Positions 32,501-40,352 of a DNA stretch of 64,000 nt are shown here, in pieces. The stretch lies in NCBI RefSeq assembly GCF_024449095.1, contig NZ_CP024628.1, positions 1,364,001 through 1,428,000 on the forward strand, given 5' to 3'. The position numbers and the translations under genes were made by a program. A model generated the notes under the pieces. It did no database searches, had not been told where the DNA came from, and saw nothing but the letters and a program-made list of their open reading frames with translations. This stretch comes from Vibrio coralliilyticus. GTDB taxonomy: Bacteria > Pseudomonadota > Gammaproteobacteria > Enterobacterales > Vibrionaceae. Numbering within the stretch: the stretch's first letter is position 1; every line of letters begins with the position of its first letter.

Positions 32501-34333
32501 ATGCGAACTGGTTTACCAACGCTCCTTCTTCTTGCTTTGTCACCTTGCTTTCTCACTGCCAATGCTTTGGCCCAAGAGGCGCGAGACCCTATTGTCGTGA
32601 TCGACCAGCAGTTATTTGACAAGCACGAAGAGCTAAAAGCAGCAATACAAGCTCGAGATGAGCAAAACGCAAAGTATGAAGAGCAACAACAGTCTGTCGC
32701 AGAGTTAACCAAACTCGTCAAATCTTTGGATAAAACACTCAGCGAAGCCAAAGCGAACCTCGAAAGCGACTATTCTCGAATGATTGACAACCCAAGCATC
32801 GATTTAGCTGCAACGCAGGAAAAATACCAAGACGCTTGGTCAAAGGTAAAACAAAACCAAAAGCAACGCCTATCTGAAGAACAACAGCTGCAAGAGCTCA
32901 AGCACCAACTGGATCTTGCCAATAGTGAAGTCGAAGCCATCGAACAAAGCATTGAAGTTTTAGACCAAAATAAACTCCGTGCTCGCGCTGAACGTCTTCA
33001 AGAAGAGCTGCAACAAGCTCACACTTTATCCGTCAGCTTTACTAACCGTTGTCAAGCGGATATGACCATCGCTCAATGTGATCGCCAGACACGTGACCTT
33101 GCCTTGCAAAAAGCCGTCAAGCAGTTCCAATCCGAGCTTATTGCTAACACCAGTGAGCCTCAAGTCGTCAAGCTGAACGCCAACAAAGTACCTTTCAATA
33201 TTCATGTACTGCGCTCAAAATCCAAAGAATCGGGCTTCTATGATGGTGTTCGCTACCGAAGCCTGATGGATGTGGAAATGCAAGCTCGACCAACCCAAAG
33301 CGCAGCGTGTACATTGCTCGGTATCGATAAACAATACTGTTTTGAGCCAGAAACTTTGAGTGACAAAGATGCGTTTGTCAGTAACAAAGAAGTCGCTTGG
33401 GTCACCTTGACCATTCGCTCCAATCTTTTTGACGATAACGTAACGATCAATGGTGTTAACTACGGTAGCACCCCTGTAGAAGTCATGCTTCCTGTTGGCC
33501 CACACATGATCACTGTTGAGAAAGAAGGCTACCGCTCCTTCCACCGCGAGCTGACTGTAAAACGTGACCAAAATCTACGCGCAGTCTTGGTTGAAAAAGC
33601 CAATCCTCTACGTGAAGGTGACAAGTTCGCAGACTCCCTAGGGTCAGGGCTTCAAGGGCCAGAACTCTCTACCATTCTTTCTGGTCAATATCTTGTGGGT
33701 GAACACGGTTCCAAACAACTAAAGCTCAAACACCCATTGGGGTTTGGAACTACACCGATTACCGTCGGACAATTTAAAGCTTTTGTTGATGCGACCAACT
33801 ACCAAACCGACGCAGAATTAACAAACACCTGTACAGCTATCGTCAAAGGTGAAGTGACACCGATTTCAAAAGGTTACTGGCGAAACCCGGGCTTTAAACA
33901 AGCATCCAACTCCCCTGTTGTTTGTGTGAGCCGAAATGATGCGCAGGCCTATGCTAACTGGTTAAGCAATAAGACTAATCACAGCTATCGATTGCCAAGT
34001 GAAGATGAGTGGGAAATTGCCGCTCGAGCAGGGGCTGAAACTTATTACTGGTGGGGCGATCAGTTTATTCCCAACCAAGCTAATACAGGTTGGGGAGGTA
34101 CTCCTTGGTCAAACAAGAGTACTTCTCCCGTTAATGCCTTCAAACCCAATCGTTTAGGCATTTACGACACAGTGGGCAACGTTTGGCAGTGGACTAGCGA
34201 TACCCGAGGTTTGCTCAAAGGCGGCGCATGGAACTTCTCTCCGGATATGGCCGCTGCGCATCAGCAGCTGTCATTGTCCAGTTCGTCCGCAGCTAACTAT
34301 GTTGGCTTCCGAGTTGTACGTGACATCCACTAA
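32501..34333 (+). CDS. Exported coiled-coil/PEGA protein fused to a formylglycine-enzyme-like (SUMF1) domain
   Basis: A 610-residue protein: signal peptide, coiled coil at about 30-185, four-Cys middle region, PEGA domain (VTINGVNYGSTPVEVMLPVG, about 320-340), then a sulfatase-modifying-factor domain at about 400-605 (TPITVGQFKAFV, VVCVSRNDAQAYANWLS, YRLPSEDEWEIAARAG, GIYDTVGNVWQWTSD, LLKGGAWNF, YVGFRVVRD). The catalytic Cys pair of true formylglycine enzymes is missing after GGAW, so enzymatic Cys-to-formylglycine conversion is unlikely; it is probably a binding module. The N-terminal two thirds are paralogous to the preceding gene. It ends at the terminator/VqmA box upstream of vqmR. Confidence 0.85.
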   Translation: MRTGLPTLLLLALSPCFLTANALAQEARDPIVVIDQQLFDKHEELKAAIQARDEQNAKYEEQQQSVAELTKLVKSLDKTLSEAKANLESDYSRMIDNPSIDLAATQEKYQDAWSKVKQNQKQRLSEEQQLQELKHQLDLANSEVEAIEQSIEVLDQNKLRARAERLQEELQQAHTLSVSFTNRCQADMTIAQCDRQTRDLALQKAVKQFQSELIANTSEPQVVKLNANKVPFNIHVLRSKSKESGFYDGVRYRSLMDVEMQARPTQSAACTLLGIDKQYCFEPETLSDKDAFVSNKEVAWVTLTIRSNLFDDNVTINGVNYGSTPVEVMLPVGPHMITVEKEGYRSFHRELTVKRDQNLRAVLVEKANPLREGDKFADSLGSGLQGPELSTILSGQYLVGEHGSKQLKLKHPLGFGTTPITVGQFKAFVDATNYQTDAELTNTCTAIVKGEVTPISKGYWRNPGFKQASNSPVVCVSRNDAQAYANWLSNKTNHSYRLPSEDEWEIAARAGAETYYWWGDQFIPNQANTGWGGTPWSNKSTSPVNAFKPNRLGIYDTVGNVWQWTSDTRGLLKGGAWNFSPDMAAAHQQLSLSSSSAANYVGFRVVRDIH

Positions 34334-34343
34334 GTAGACCAGC

Positions 34344-34370
34344 AGGGGGGGGATTTCCCCCCTTTTTTAT
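34344..34370 (+). promoter_or_regulatory. VqmA-binding site of the vqmR promoter, overlapping a terminator-like hairpin
   Basis: A G8-ATTT-C6 dyad (34345-34362) matches the GGGGGGATTTCCCCCC palindrome described for VqmA binding ahead of vqmR in V. cholerae. It is followed by six T, so transcripts from the upstream gene would form a perfect terminator hairpin here. A -10-like CATAAT follows at 34374-34379. Confidence 0.85.
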
Positions 34371-34385
34371 ACCCATAATCCAGAT

Positions 34386-34539
34386 AGAATCAGTTCTGAG
34401 TTCAGCCAACACTGAGCTTAGTATCGATTGGTACGTCTATACTCAGTTCCTCGTACTGAGTTCATAGAACCTCTTCTACACGTCGACAAGAACAATTCTT
34501 GTGTTTGCCAGCTCTCCTGTCGATTGCTGGCAATTTTTT
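34386..34539 (+). ncRNA. vqmR: VqmR small RNA
   Basis: This is an sRNA of about 150 nt in the gap upstream of vqmA, on the same strand. It is preceded by the VqmA box and a CATAAT -10 about 7 bases before the assumed start. It ends in a terminator with stem TTGCCAGC / GCTGGCAA and six T (34505-34539). The segment containing CCTCTTCTACACGTCGACAA and the GCCAGCTCTCCTG loop resemble V. cholerae VqmR as I remember it. VqmR is made when VqmA binds the autoinducer DPO and represses biofilm and toxin genes such as vpsT by base pairing. The 5' end is estimated to within several bases. Position and terminator are solid. Confidence 0.85.
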
Positions 34540-34659
34540 ATTCAAAGTACAATTCAAATATAGCCAAAATTTCTTATATTCAGGCCATCAACTGCAATCA
34601 GGAATGGATTGGCGGATTACTCATTTGATATCATATGTCGAATACTGTGAACGGCAGGA

Positions 34660-35379
34660 ATGACCTTGGAACCACACTTAATATCCCTGTTTAATCAACT
34701 ACCTGGTTATTGGGGCTGCAAAGACCGCAACTCGATTTTTGCTTATGCGAACCGCGCTTACGCCAAGTTGATTGGTTTAAATTCACCACAAGACTGTATT
34801 GGTCTCACAGATCACCAAATGCCAAGTCCCACCACTAAATGCGCCAGTGACTTTCAAGAGCAAGATCGTTTTGTCATTGAAAATAAGCGGCCAATCAAAG
34901 TACTCGACATACACCCCTACCCAGATGGCACTTGGCACACTCATATTTTTAGTAAGTCCCCATGGTTGGATGCACAAGGTAATGTACAGGGAACCATATT
35001 CTATGGGCAGGAACTGACAGATACTGCCATTCTCGAAGTTGGGCATTGGATTTGTCGAGCGACTGGATTGCACGACGAAGAACGGATATCACTAAATCAT
35101 CTGTCGCCCAAAAATCACCAAATAAAGCTGACGACACGTGAATCTGAAGTCCTTTTCTTGCTGCTGTATGGCAAGAAGCCAAAATACATCGCAGACATCA
35201 TGAACATCTCAACCAAGACGCTAGAAAACTACGTGCTCCATCTAAGGGAAAAATTCGGTGCTCACAGTAAAGCACAGTTAATCGATATGGCGTTGGATGC
35301 AGGATTTGGCTCACACATACCACACACGCTATTACGCACTCAACTTTCGGTCGTGCTCAATAATGAATACGCCGCATAA
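34660..35379 (+). CDS. vqmA: Quorum-sensing receptor and transcription factor VqmA
   Basis: A 239-residue cytoplasmic receptor for the autoinducer DPO (3,5-dimethylpyrazin-2-ol) that activates vqmR. The N-terminal PAS domain (LPGYWGCKDRNSIFAYANRAY to GTIFYGQELTDTAILEVGHW, split here for brevity) is nearly identical in pattern to V. cholerae VqmA. The C-terminal LuxR-type helix-turn-helix follows (TTRESEVLFLLLYGKKPKYIA, recognition helix STKTLENYVLHLREKFGA). The only in-frame ATG (34660) has the AGGA of a ribosome site directly against it, with an in-frame TGA 12 bases upstream, so initiation may be weak. Some expression probably comes from vqmR read-through, as in V. cholerae. Confidence 0.95.
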   Translation: MTLEPHLISLFNQLPGYWGCKDRNSIFAYANRAYAKLIGLNSPQDCIGLTDHQMPSPTTKCASDFQEQDRFVIENKRPIKVLDIHPYPDGTWHTHIFSKSPWLDAQGNVQGTIFYGQELTDTAILEVGHWICRATGLHDEERISLNHLSPKNHQIKLTTRESEVLFLLLYGKKPKYIADIMNISTKTLENYVLHLREKFGAHSKAQLIDMALDAGFGSHIPHTLLRTQLSVVLNNEYAA

Positions 35380-35390
35380 AGCGGCGTATT
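35366..35390. terminator. Hairpin across the vqmA stop codon
   Basis: A 10-bp stem AATACGCCGC / GCGGCGTATT with loop ATAAA overlaps the vqmA stop and separates it from convergent pdxH. T-tracts are poor on both strands, so termination efficiency is uncertain. Confidence 0.55.
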
Positions 35391-35408
35391 GTGTGAGTAA
35401 AAGTAACG

Positions 35409-36044
35409 CTATGGAGCCAGTCGATCGATGTGCCACTCACCGTTTGCTTTGGAGAACAGGAATCGGTCATGCAGGCGGTGATCCCCCCCTTGCCAGAATT
35501 CAATGCTTTCCGGCTTAATACGAAAGCCGCCCCAAAAAGTAGGTACAGGAATCTCACCTTGAGCAAACTTCTGCTTCAGCTCAAGAAACTTACCTTCCAA
35601 TACTCCGCGTGTTGAAATTCGGCTGCTTTGTTTACTGGCAATTGCAGCCAATTGACTCTCTTTAGGCCGTGAGGAGAAATACTTAATGTTCTCCGTAATA
35701 CTCAGCTTCTCTGCCACACCCGTAATATGGACCTGACGCTCTAATGGATGCCACGGGAAATGAAGGCTTACTCGAGAGTTACCTTCTATTTGCTGCGCTT
35801 TACGGCTACCGAGGTTGGTATAAAATACAAACCCTTGAGTATCAACGTGCTTCAACAAAACGATTCGCTGGAAAGGTTGACCCTGCTCATCTACCGTCGC
35901 TACGGTCATGGCCGTTGGATCGGTGAGCTTAGCGTCAATCGCTTGCTGTAGCCATAAGTTGAACTGATCCACTGGGTTAGCTTTAAGATCTTTTCTACGC
36001 AAACCACCCTTACTGTATTCACGGCGGATATCTTCGAGTTCCAT
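35409..36044 (-). CDS. pdxH: Pyridoxamine 5'-phosphate oxidase
   Basis: A 211-residue FMN enzyme that oxidises pyridoxine- or pyridoxamine-5'-phosphate to pyridoxal phosphate, the last step of vitamin B6 synthesis and salvage. It shows [10 protein letters not shown] at the N-terminus, FMN-binding RIVLLKHVD and [26 protein letters not shown], the [10 protein letters not shown] loop and the C-terminal WGGFRIKP...W...RLHDRF with the substrate-binding Arg. Length is normal (E. coli 218). The ribosome site is GGAG just ahead of ATG. It is a single gene in this setting. The tryptophanase encoded 10 kb away is a PLP enzyme but is not linked. Confidence 0.97.
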   Translation of the reverse strand: MELEDIRREYSKGGLRRKDLKANPVDQFNLWLQQAIDAKLTDPTAMTVATVDEQGQPFQRIVLLKHVDTQGFVFYTNLGSRKAQQIEGNSRVSLHFPWHPLERQVHITGVAEKLSITENIKYFSSRPKESQLAAIASKQSSRISTRGVLEGKFLELKQKFAQGEIPVPTFWGGFRIKPESIEFWQGGDHRLHDRFLFSKANGEWHIDRLAP

Positions 36045-36324
36045 CTTCTCTCCTGCGAAATTTTTTTGCTGATTGTGCGCTCATATATACATGAACACAA
36101 GCGTATGTACCACATTGCCTGAGAATTTGATGTATTAGAAAGAGCTGTCGTTGGCAGATAACAAGTTATCAAGAAAAATACCCGTATATACTTAGTACAA
36201 CTGATTGATTGTTTTCTATTATGTAAGTGTTTGATATAGCACATCGTTCTAACAGCTATAACTTAACATTTGCCAATTTGAATAATAGAATCAATCGAAT
36301 ACGCCAAAGCAACAAGGAACATCA

Positions 36325-37716
36325 ATGAGTCAAGACAGCTACAACAAGCTCTCAAGTAATGAGCTTGAGTATGTGGATGACAAAACGGCAGCACTTCTAC
36401 TCAATACACCGAGTAGTGCTCGTATTATGCTGTGGGTGATGGTTCTATTTTTCATTCTGGCGGGTATCTGGGCTTCATGGGCTCAAATCGATAAGGTGAC
36501 CGTAGGGCAAGGAAAAGTTGTTCCCTCTTCTCAAGTACAAATAGTACAAAACCTTGAAGGTGGGCTCGTGAAAGAAATTCTTGTTCGCGAGGGACAGGTG
36601 GTTCAAAAAGGCCAGCAACTACTGTTAATCGATGATACTCGCTTCCGCTCTGATTTTCGCGAACGAGAACAACAAGTCGCCAACCTAACGGCAAGCGTGC
36701 TGCAGCTCTCCGCTTCCATCACGAGTGTCACTATTAATGAAGACTTCAGTGAAAAATCTTGGCAGAAAAGTGTCCAGATCGATTTCAGTAAGCTTGCTTT
36801 CCCGCCCCAACTTGAAGAGCGACAGCCTAAATTGGTTGAGCGTCAGCGCGCGGAATATCGTCAGGATTTAAACAATCTGCGTAACCAGATTTCTTTAATC
36901 GATCAACAAGTCAAACAAAAACAGCAGGATTTAGTAGAAATTCAAGCCCGAGTCAGAAACCTGCGTGAAAGTTATAACTTCGCACGCAAAGAGCTAGAGA
37001 TCACTAAACCCCTTGCGGATGAAGGTGTAGTACCACGGATTGAACTACTCAAGCTTCAACGTCAGGTAAACGATACTCGCCGAGAAATGACCTCCAGCGA
37101 ACTGAAAGTTCCCGTACTCAAATCAGCGATTAAAGAGTCTATGCTTGGTCGTATTGATGCCGCACAGAAATTTCGTTCAGAGCAACAAGAAAAGCTCAAC
37201 GAAGCGCAGGATAAACTTTCTGCTCTTACTGAGTCTACCGTAGGTCTAGAGGACAGAGTGAATCGTACGGTGGTCATTTCCCCTGTCACTGGCACGGTCA
37301 AAACACTCAATGTCAACACTGTGGGTGGAGTTATACAACCGGGTATGGACATCGTGGAGATCGTCCCAAGCGAAGATACGTTGCTCGTCGAAGCTAAGAT
37401 TGCTCCACAAGATATTGCATTCCTCCGCCCTGATTTACACGCCATTGTCAAATTCAGCGCTTACGATTTCACCAAATATGGCGGGTTGGAAGGAACGCTT
37501 GAACACATCAGTGCCGATACCACCACGGATGAAGAAGGTAATAGCTTTTATCTTGTCAGGGTTCGAACCAAAGAAACCAGCCTCAATAACGATACCTCTT
37601 TACCTATCATTCCTGGCATGACTGCATCCGTCGATATCATCACAGGCAAACGTACCGTCATGGAGTACTTACTCAAACCTATTTTAGGTGCCAAAGGCAA
37701 CGCATTGAAGGAATAA
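36325..37716 (+). CDS. lapC: Type I secretion membrane fusion protein, LapC-type
   Basis: A 463-residue HlyD-family adaptor: short cytoplasmic N-terminus, one membrane helix (about 35-55), a lipoyl half (QNLEGGLVKEILVREGQVVQKGQQLL), long coiled-coil arms at about 100-310, the second lipoyl half (RTVVISPVTGTVKTLNVNT) and a C-terminal beta-barrel with the MTASVDIITGKRTVMEYLLKP signature of HlyD/LapC proteins. It links the LapB-type ATPase to an outer-membrane TolC-like channel to secrete a giant RTX adhesin. First gene of lapC-lapG-lapD-lapB. The channel protein (LapE) and the adhesin are not in the window. Confidence 0.92.
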   Translation: MSQDSYNKLSSNELEYVDDKTAALLLNTPSSARIMLWVMVLFFILAGIWASWAQIDKVTVGQGKVVPSSQVQIVQNLEGGLVKEILVREGQVVQKGQQLLLIDDTRFRSDFREREQQVANLTASVLQLSASITSVTINEDFSEKSWQKSVQIDFSKLAFPPQLEERQPKLVERQRAEYRQDLNNLRNQISLIDQQVKQKQQDLVEIQARVRNLRESYNFARKELEITKPLADEGVVPRIELLKLQRQVNDTRREMTSSELKVPVLKSAIKESMLGRIDAAQKFRSEQQEKLNEAQDKLSALTESTVGLEDRVNRTVVISPVTGTVKTLNVNTVGGVIQPGMDIVEIVPSEDTLLVEAKIAPQDIAFLRPDLHAIVKFSAYDFTKYGGLEGTLEHISADTTTDEEGNSFYLVRVRTKETSLNNDTSLPIIPGMTASVDIITGKRTVMEYLLKPILGAKGNALKE

Positions 37717-37718
37717 AA

Positions 37719-37757
37719 ATGCCAACAACCAGTACGACAAATAAGGTCAGAGCTTAG
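37719..37757 (+). CDS. Possible 12-codon leader or coupling peptide ahead of lapG
   Basis: The frame reads MPTTSTTNKVRA and stop. Its ATG has a strong GAAGGA ribosome site (the end of lapC) at ideal spacing, while lapG itself, starting 5 bp after this stop, has no clear site of its own. It may exist only to bring ribosomes to lapG by translational coupling. It is not a fragment of lapG, being in another frame. Confidence 0.4.
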   Translation: MPTTSTTNKVRA

Positions 37758-37762
37758 CCCAC

Positions 37763-38425
37763 ATGAAATATTGGCTAATAGCTCTGCTTATTATTTTGGC
37801 TTCCACGGCTTCACAGGCGCTTAATACTCAAGAGCAGCGCTGGGTTGAAGCTGTACGCAACACCTATGGGGACAGAGCAGGGAAGCGGGTCGAAACTTGG
37901 CGTCGTGAGATGGAACAATTTAAAGGCTTGTCAGAAAGGCGGAAGCTTACCGAGGTCAATAATTTCTTCAACCAACTGAATTTTGTTAACGATGATCGTT
38001 TGTGGGGCAAGAAAGACTACTGGGCTACCCCACTCGAGTTCTTGGGCAGTAATGCTGGGGATTGTGAAGACTTTACCATTGCCAAATATTTTTCTCTGCT
38101 CGAGCTAGGCGTCTCAGATAGAAAGCTGCGTTTGGTATACGTGAAAGCCATCACGCTAAATCAGTTCCATATGGTGCTCGCATACTATTCGAAACCCAGC
38201 GCAGAGCCTATTCTGCTCGACAACATCGATCCACAAATCAAAAAAGCATCCAAGCGCCGAGACTTATTACCGATCTACAGTTTCAACGGTAAAAATCTTT
38301 GGCTAATGAAATCGAAACAAGGGCAACTGGCAGGAAAATCATCCCGACTCAGTCTGTGGAATGATCTTCGTGCCCGTGAAAAATCACTCAAACTGAATAA
38401 ACCAATAGTGAATTACGATGAGTAG
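37763..38425 (+). CDS. lapG: Periplasmic cysteine protease LapG (BTLCP family)
   Basis: A 220-residue exported protease: signal peptide (IALLIILASTASQA), then a transglutaminase-like cysteine protease fold with the catalytic triad Cys101 (NAGDCEDF), His136 (NQFHMVL) and Asp153 (LLDNIDP). LapG clips the N-terminal retention module of cell-surface adhesins and so releases cells from biofilm. It is held inactive by LapD, encoded next, when c-di-GMP is high. It is a calcium-dependent enzyme in the family. Gene order and motifs leave little doubt. Confidence 0.95.
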   Translation: MKYWLIALLIILASTASQALNTQEQRWVEAVRNTYGDRAGKRVETWRREMEQFKGLSERRKLTEVNNFFNQLNFVNDDRLWGKKDYWATPLEFLGSNAGDCEDFTIAKYFSLLELGVSDRKLRLVYVKAITLNQFHMVLAYYSKPSAEPILLDNIDPQIKKASKRRDLLPIYSFNGKNLWLMKSKQGQLAGKSSRLSLWNDLRAREKSLKLNKPIVNYDE

Positions 38426-38430
38426 GCAAT

Positions 38431-40341
38431 ATGACTTTATATAAACAGCTTGTCGCGGGAATGATTGCTGTATTTTTGATGCTGATGGCTTCGGTTTTCA
38501 TCATCGAATTTAACACCACGCGCAATAACTTAGTGCAGCAGCAGCGCTCAGAAGTGAATAACACCATTAATACGGTCGGCTTGGCTTTGGCTCCCTATCT
38601 AGAGAGCAAAGATCAGGTCGCAGTGGAATCTGTTATCAATGCTCTATTTGATGGCAGCAGTTATTCCGTCGTTCGACTGATCTTCTTAGATAGTGGCGAA
38701 GAGATTCTGCGCTCTTATCCAGTCAAACCTCTCGATGTACCAGAGTGGTTCACCAACCTACACTTGTTTGAAAAAATTCACGATCGGCGTGTAGTGACCA
38801 GTGGATGGATGCAATTAGCCGAAGTTGAAATCGTCAGCCACACTGGGGATGCCTACACCCAGTTGTGGAACGCATTCGAGCGTTTGGTTGTTGCTTTCAG
38901 CCTGATTTTTACTATTGGTCTCTTGGCCATCGCCTTTATTCTTAAGCGTGCCCTTCGTCCTCTTCAACTCATCGTGGAGAAAATGGAACAGGTGGCACGC
39001 AATCAATTTGGAGATCCTCTGCCTAGACCAACCACGAAAGATTTAATCTATGTCGTTGATGGCATCAACAGTATGTCCGCACAGGTAGAGAAATCCTTCC
39101 AAGCTCAAGCCAAAGAAGCTCAACAGCTACGTGAACGCGCGTATATTGACCCTGTTTCTGGGCTTGGCAACCGCGCTTACTATATGAGCCAGTTGAATTC
39201 ATGGCTTGGTGAAGGTGGTTTTGGTGGTGTAGCCATTCTTGAAGCCAGCTTTATTCATGAGTTGTATGAGGAAAAAGGTTACGAAGCAGGCGATGGCATG
39301 GTACGCGAGTTAGCGGATCACCTAAAAGTGTCTTTGACTTCGCCGGATGTGACGCTTGCTCGTATATCCTCTGCCGAGTTCGGTTTTATCTTACCAAACA
39401 TAGATGAAACGGATCTTAAACTAGTGTCAGAGAGCATCGTAACTTATGTTCAAGACATCAATGCTGACCCGACCGGCATGGCCACATCGAACTTATCGCT
39501 TGGCGTCGTCTACAGCGAAGCAACTAAGAGTGCGTCTGAAGTGCTCACCATGCTAGATAATGCTTTAGCCACGGCAAAATCCGACCCAGAAATAGCCTAC
39601 GGCTACGTCACCGGTAACAGCTCCGAGAACCTGATGGGTAAACAACAGTGGAAGACACTAGTCGAAGAAGCGATGAGCAATGACTGGTTCCAGTTCCGTT
39701 TCCAAGCTGCCAATGACGGTTGGGGTAAAACTTATCACCGTGAAGTCTTCTCTTCTATAGATAAAAATGGTGAGCGCTTTAGCGCTAATCAATACTTATT
39801 CGCTCTTGAGCAGTTGAATGCCAGTCACCTGTTCGATGAGTATGTGATCAAGGCAATTGTAGAACGCTTAGAAAATGGCGAATTTTCCGAACCCATCGCG
39901 ATTAACGTCTCGCAAAGCAGTATTGCTCAACCGAGCTTCATCCGCTGGGTCACTCAGATGCTAAACCGACACAAATCGGTAGCACATCAACTACACTTCG
40001 AAATTCCTGAAAGCTGTTTTGTGAATATGCCACACCATACTGCTCTATTCTGTAATGCTGTGCGTAATGCGGGTTCAGATTTTGGTGTAGATAACTACGG
40101 GCGTAATTTCCAATCGCTGGACTACATAAATGAGTTCCGCCCAGCGTACGTGAAACTGGATTATCTCTACACACACCATCTGGATGATGAGAAACAGAAA
40201 TTTACCCTGACTTCTATCTCACGTACCGCACATAACCTTGGGATCAAGACCATTGCGTCGCGAGTTGAGACACAAACCCAGTTGGACTTTTTGTCTGAAC
40301 ACTTTATTGATGTCTTCCAAGGCTTCATTGTCGATAAGTAA
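38431..40341 (+). CDS. lapD: LapD-type c-di-GMP receptor with degenerate GGDEF and EAL domains
   Basis: A 636-residue inner-membrane protein: first helix at about 8-26, periplasmic LapD/MoxY output domain (27-150), second helix (about 150-172), HAMP, then GGDEF and EAL domains. The GGDEF motif reads ISSAEFGF and the EAL start lacks the Glu-Ala-Leu (FQFRFQAANDG), so both enzymes are dead and the EAL domain acts as a c-di-GMP sensor. When c-di-GMP is bound, the periplasmic domain sequesters LapG and the adhesin stays on the surface. It begins 5 bp after lapG and is followed by lapB. Function is established for LapD homologues; here it is by homology. Confidence 0.95.
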   Translation: MTLYKQLVAGMIAVFLMLMASVFIIEFNTTRNNLVQQQRSEVNNTINTVGLALAPYLESKDQVAVESVINALFDGSSYSVVRLIFLDSGEEILRSYPVKPLDVPEWFTNLHLFEKIHDRRVVTSGWMQLAEVEIVSHTGDAYTQLWNAFERLVVAFSLIFTIGLLAIAFILKRALRPLQLIVEKMEQVARNQFGDPLPRPTTKDLIYVVDGINSMSAQVEKSFQAQAKEAQQLRERAYIDPVSGLGNRAYYMSQLNSWLGEGGFGGVAILEASFIHELYEEKGYEAGDGMVRELADHLKVSLTSPDVTLARISSAEFGFILPNIDETDLKLVSESIVTYVQDINADPTGMATSNLSLGVVYSEATKSASEVLTMLDNALATAKSDPEIAYGYVTGNSSENLMGKQQWKTLVEEAMSNDWFQFRFQAANDGWGKTYHREVFSSIDKNGERFSANQYLFALEQLNASHLFDEYVIKAIVERLENGEFSEPIAINVSQSSIAQPSFIRWVTQMLNRHKSVAHQLHFEIPESCFVNMPHHTALFCNAVRNAGSDFGVDNYGRNFQSLDYINEFRPAYVKLDYLYTHHLDDEKQKFTLTSISRTAHNLGIKTIASRVETQTQLDFLSEHFIDVFQGFIVDK

Positions 40342-40352
40342 AAAGGTTTTAA

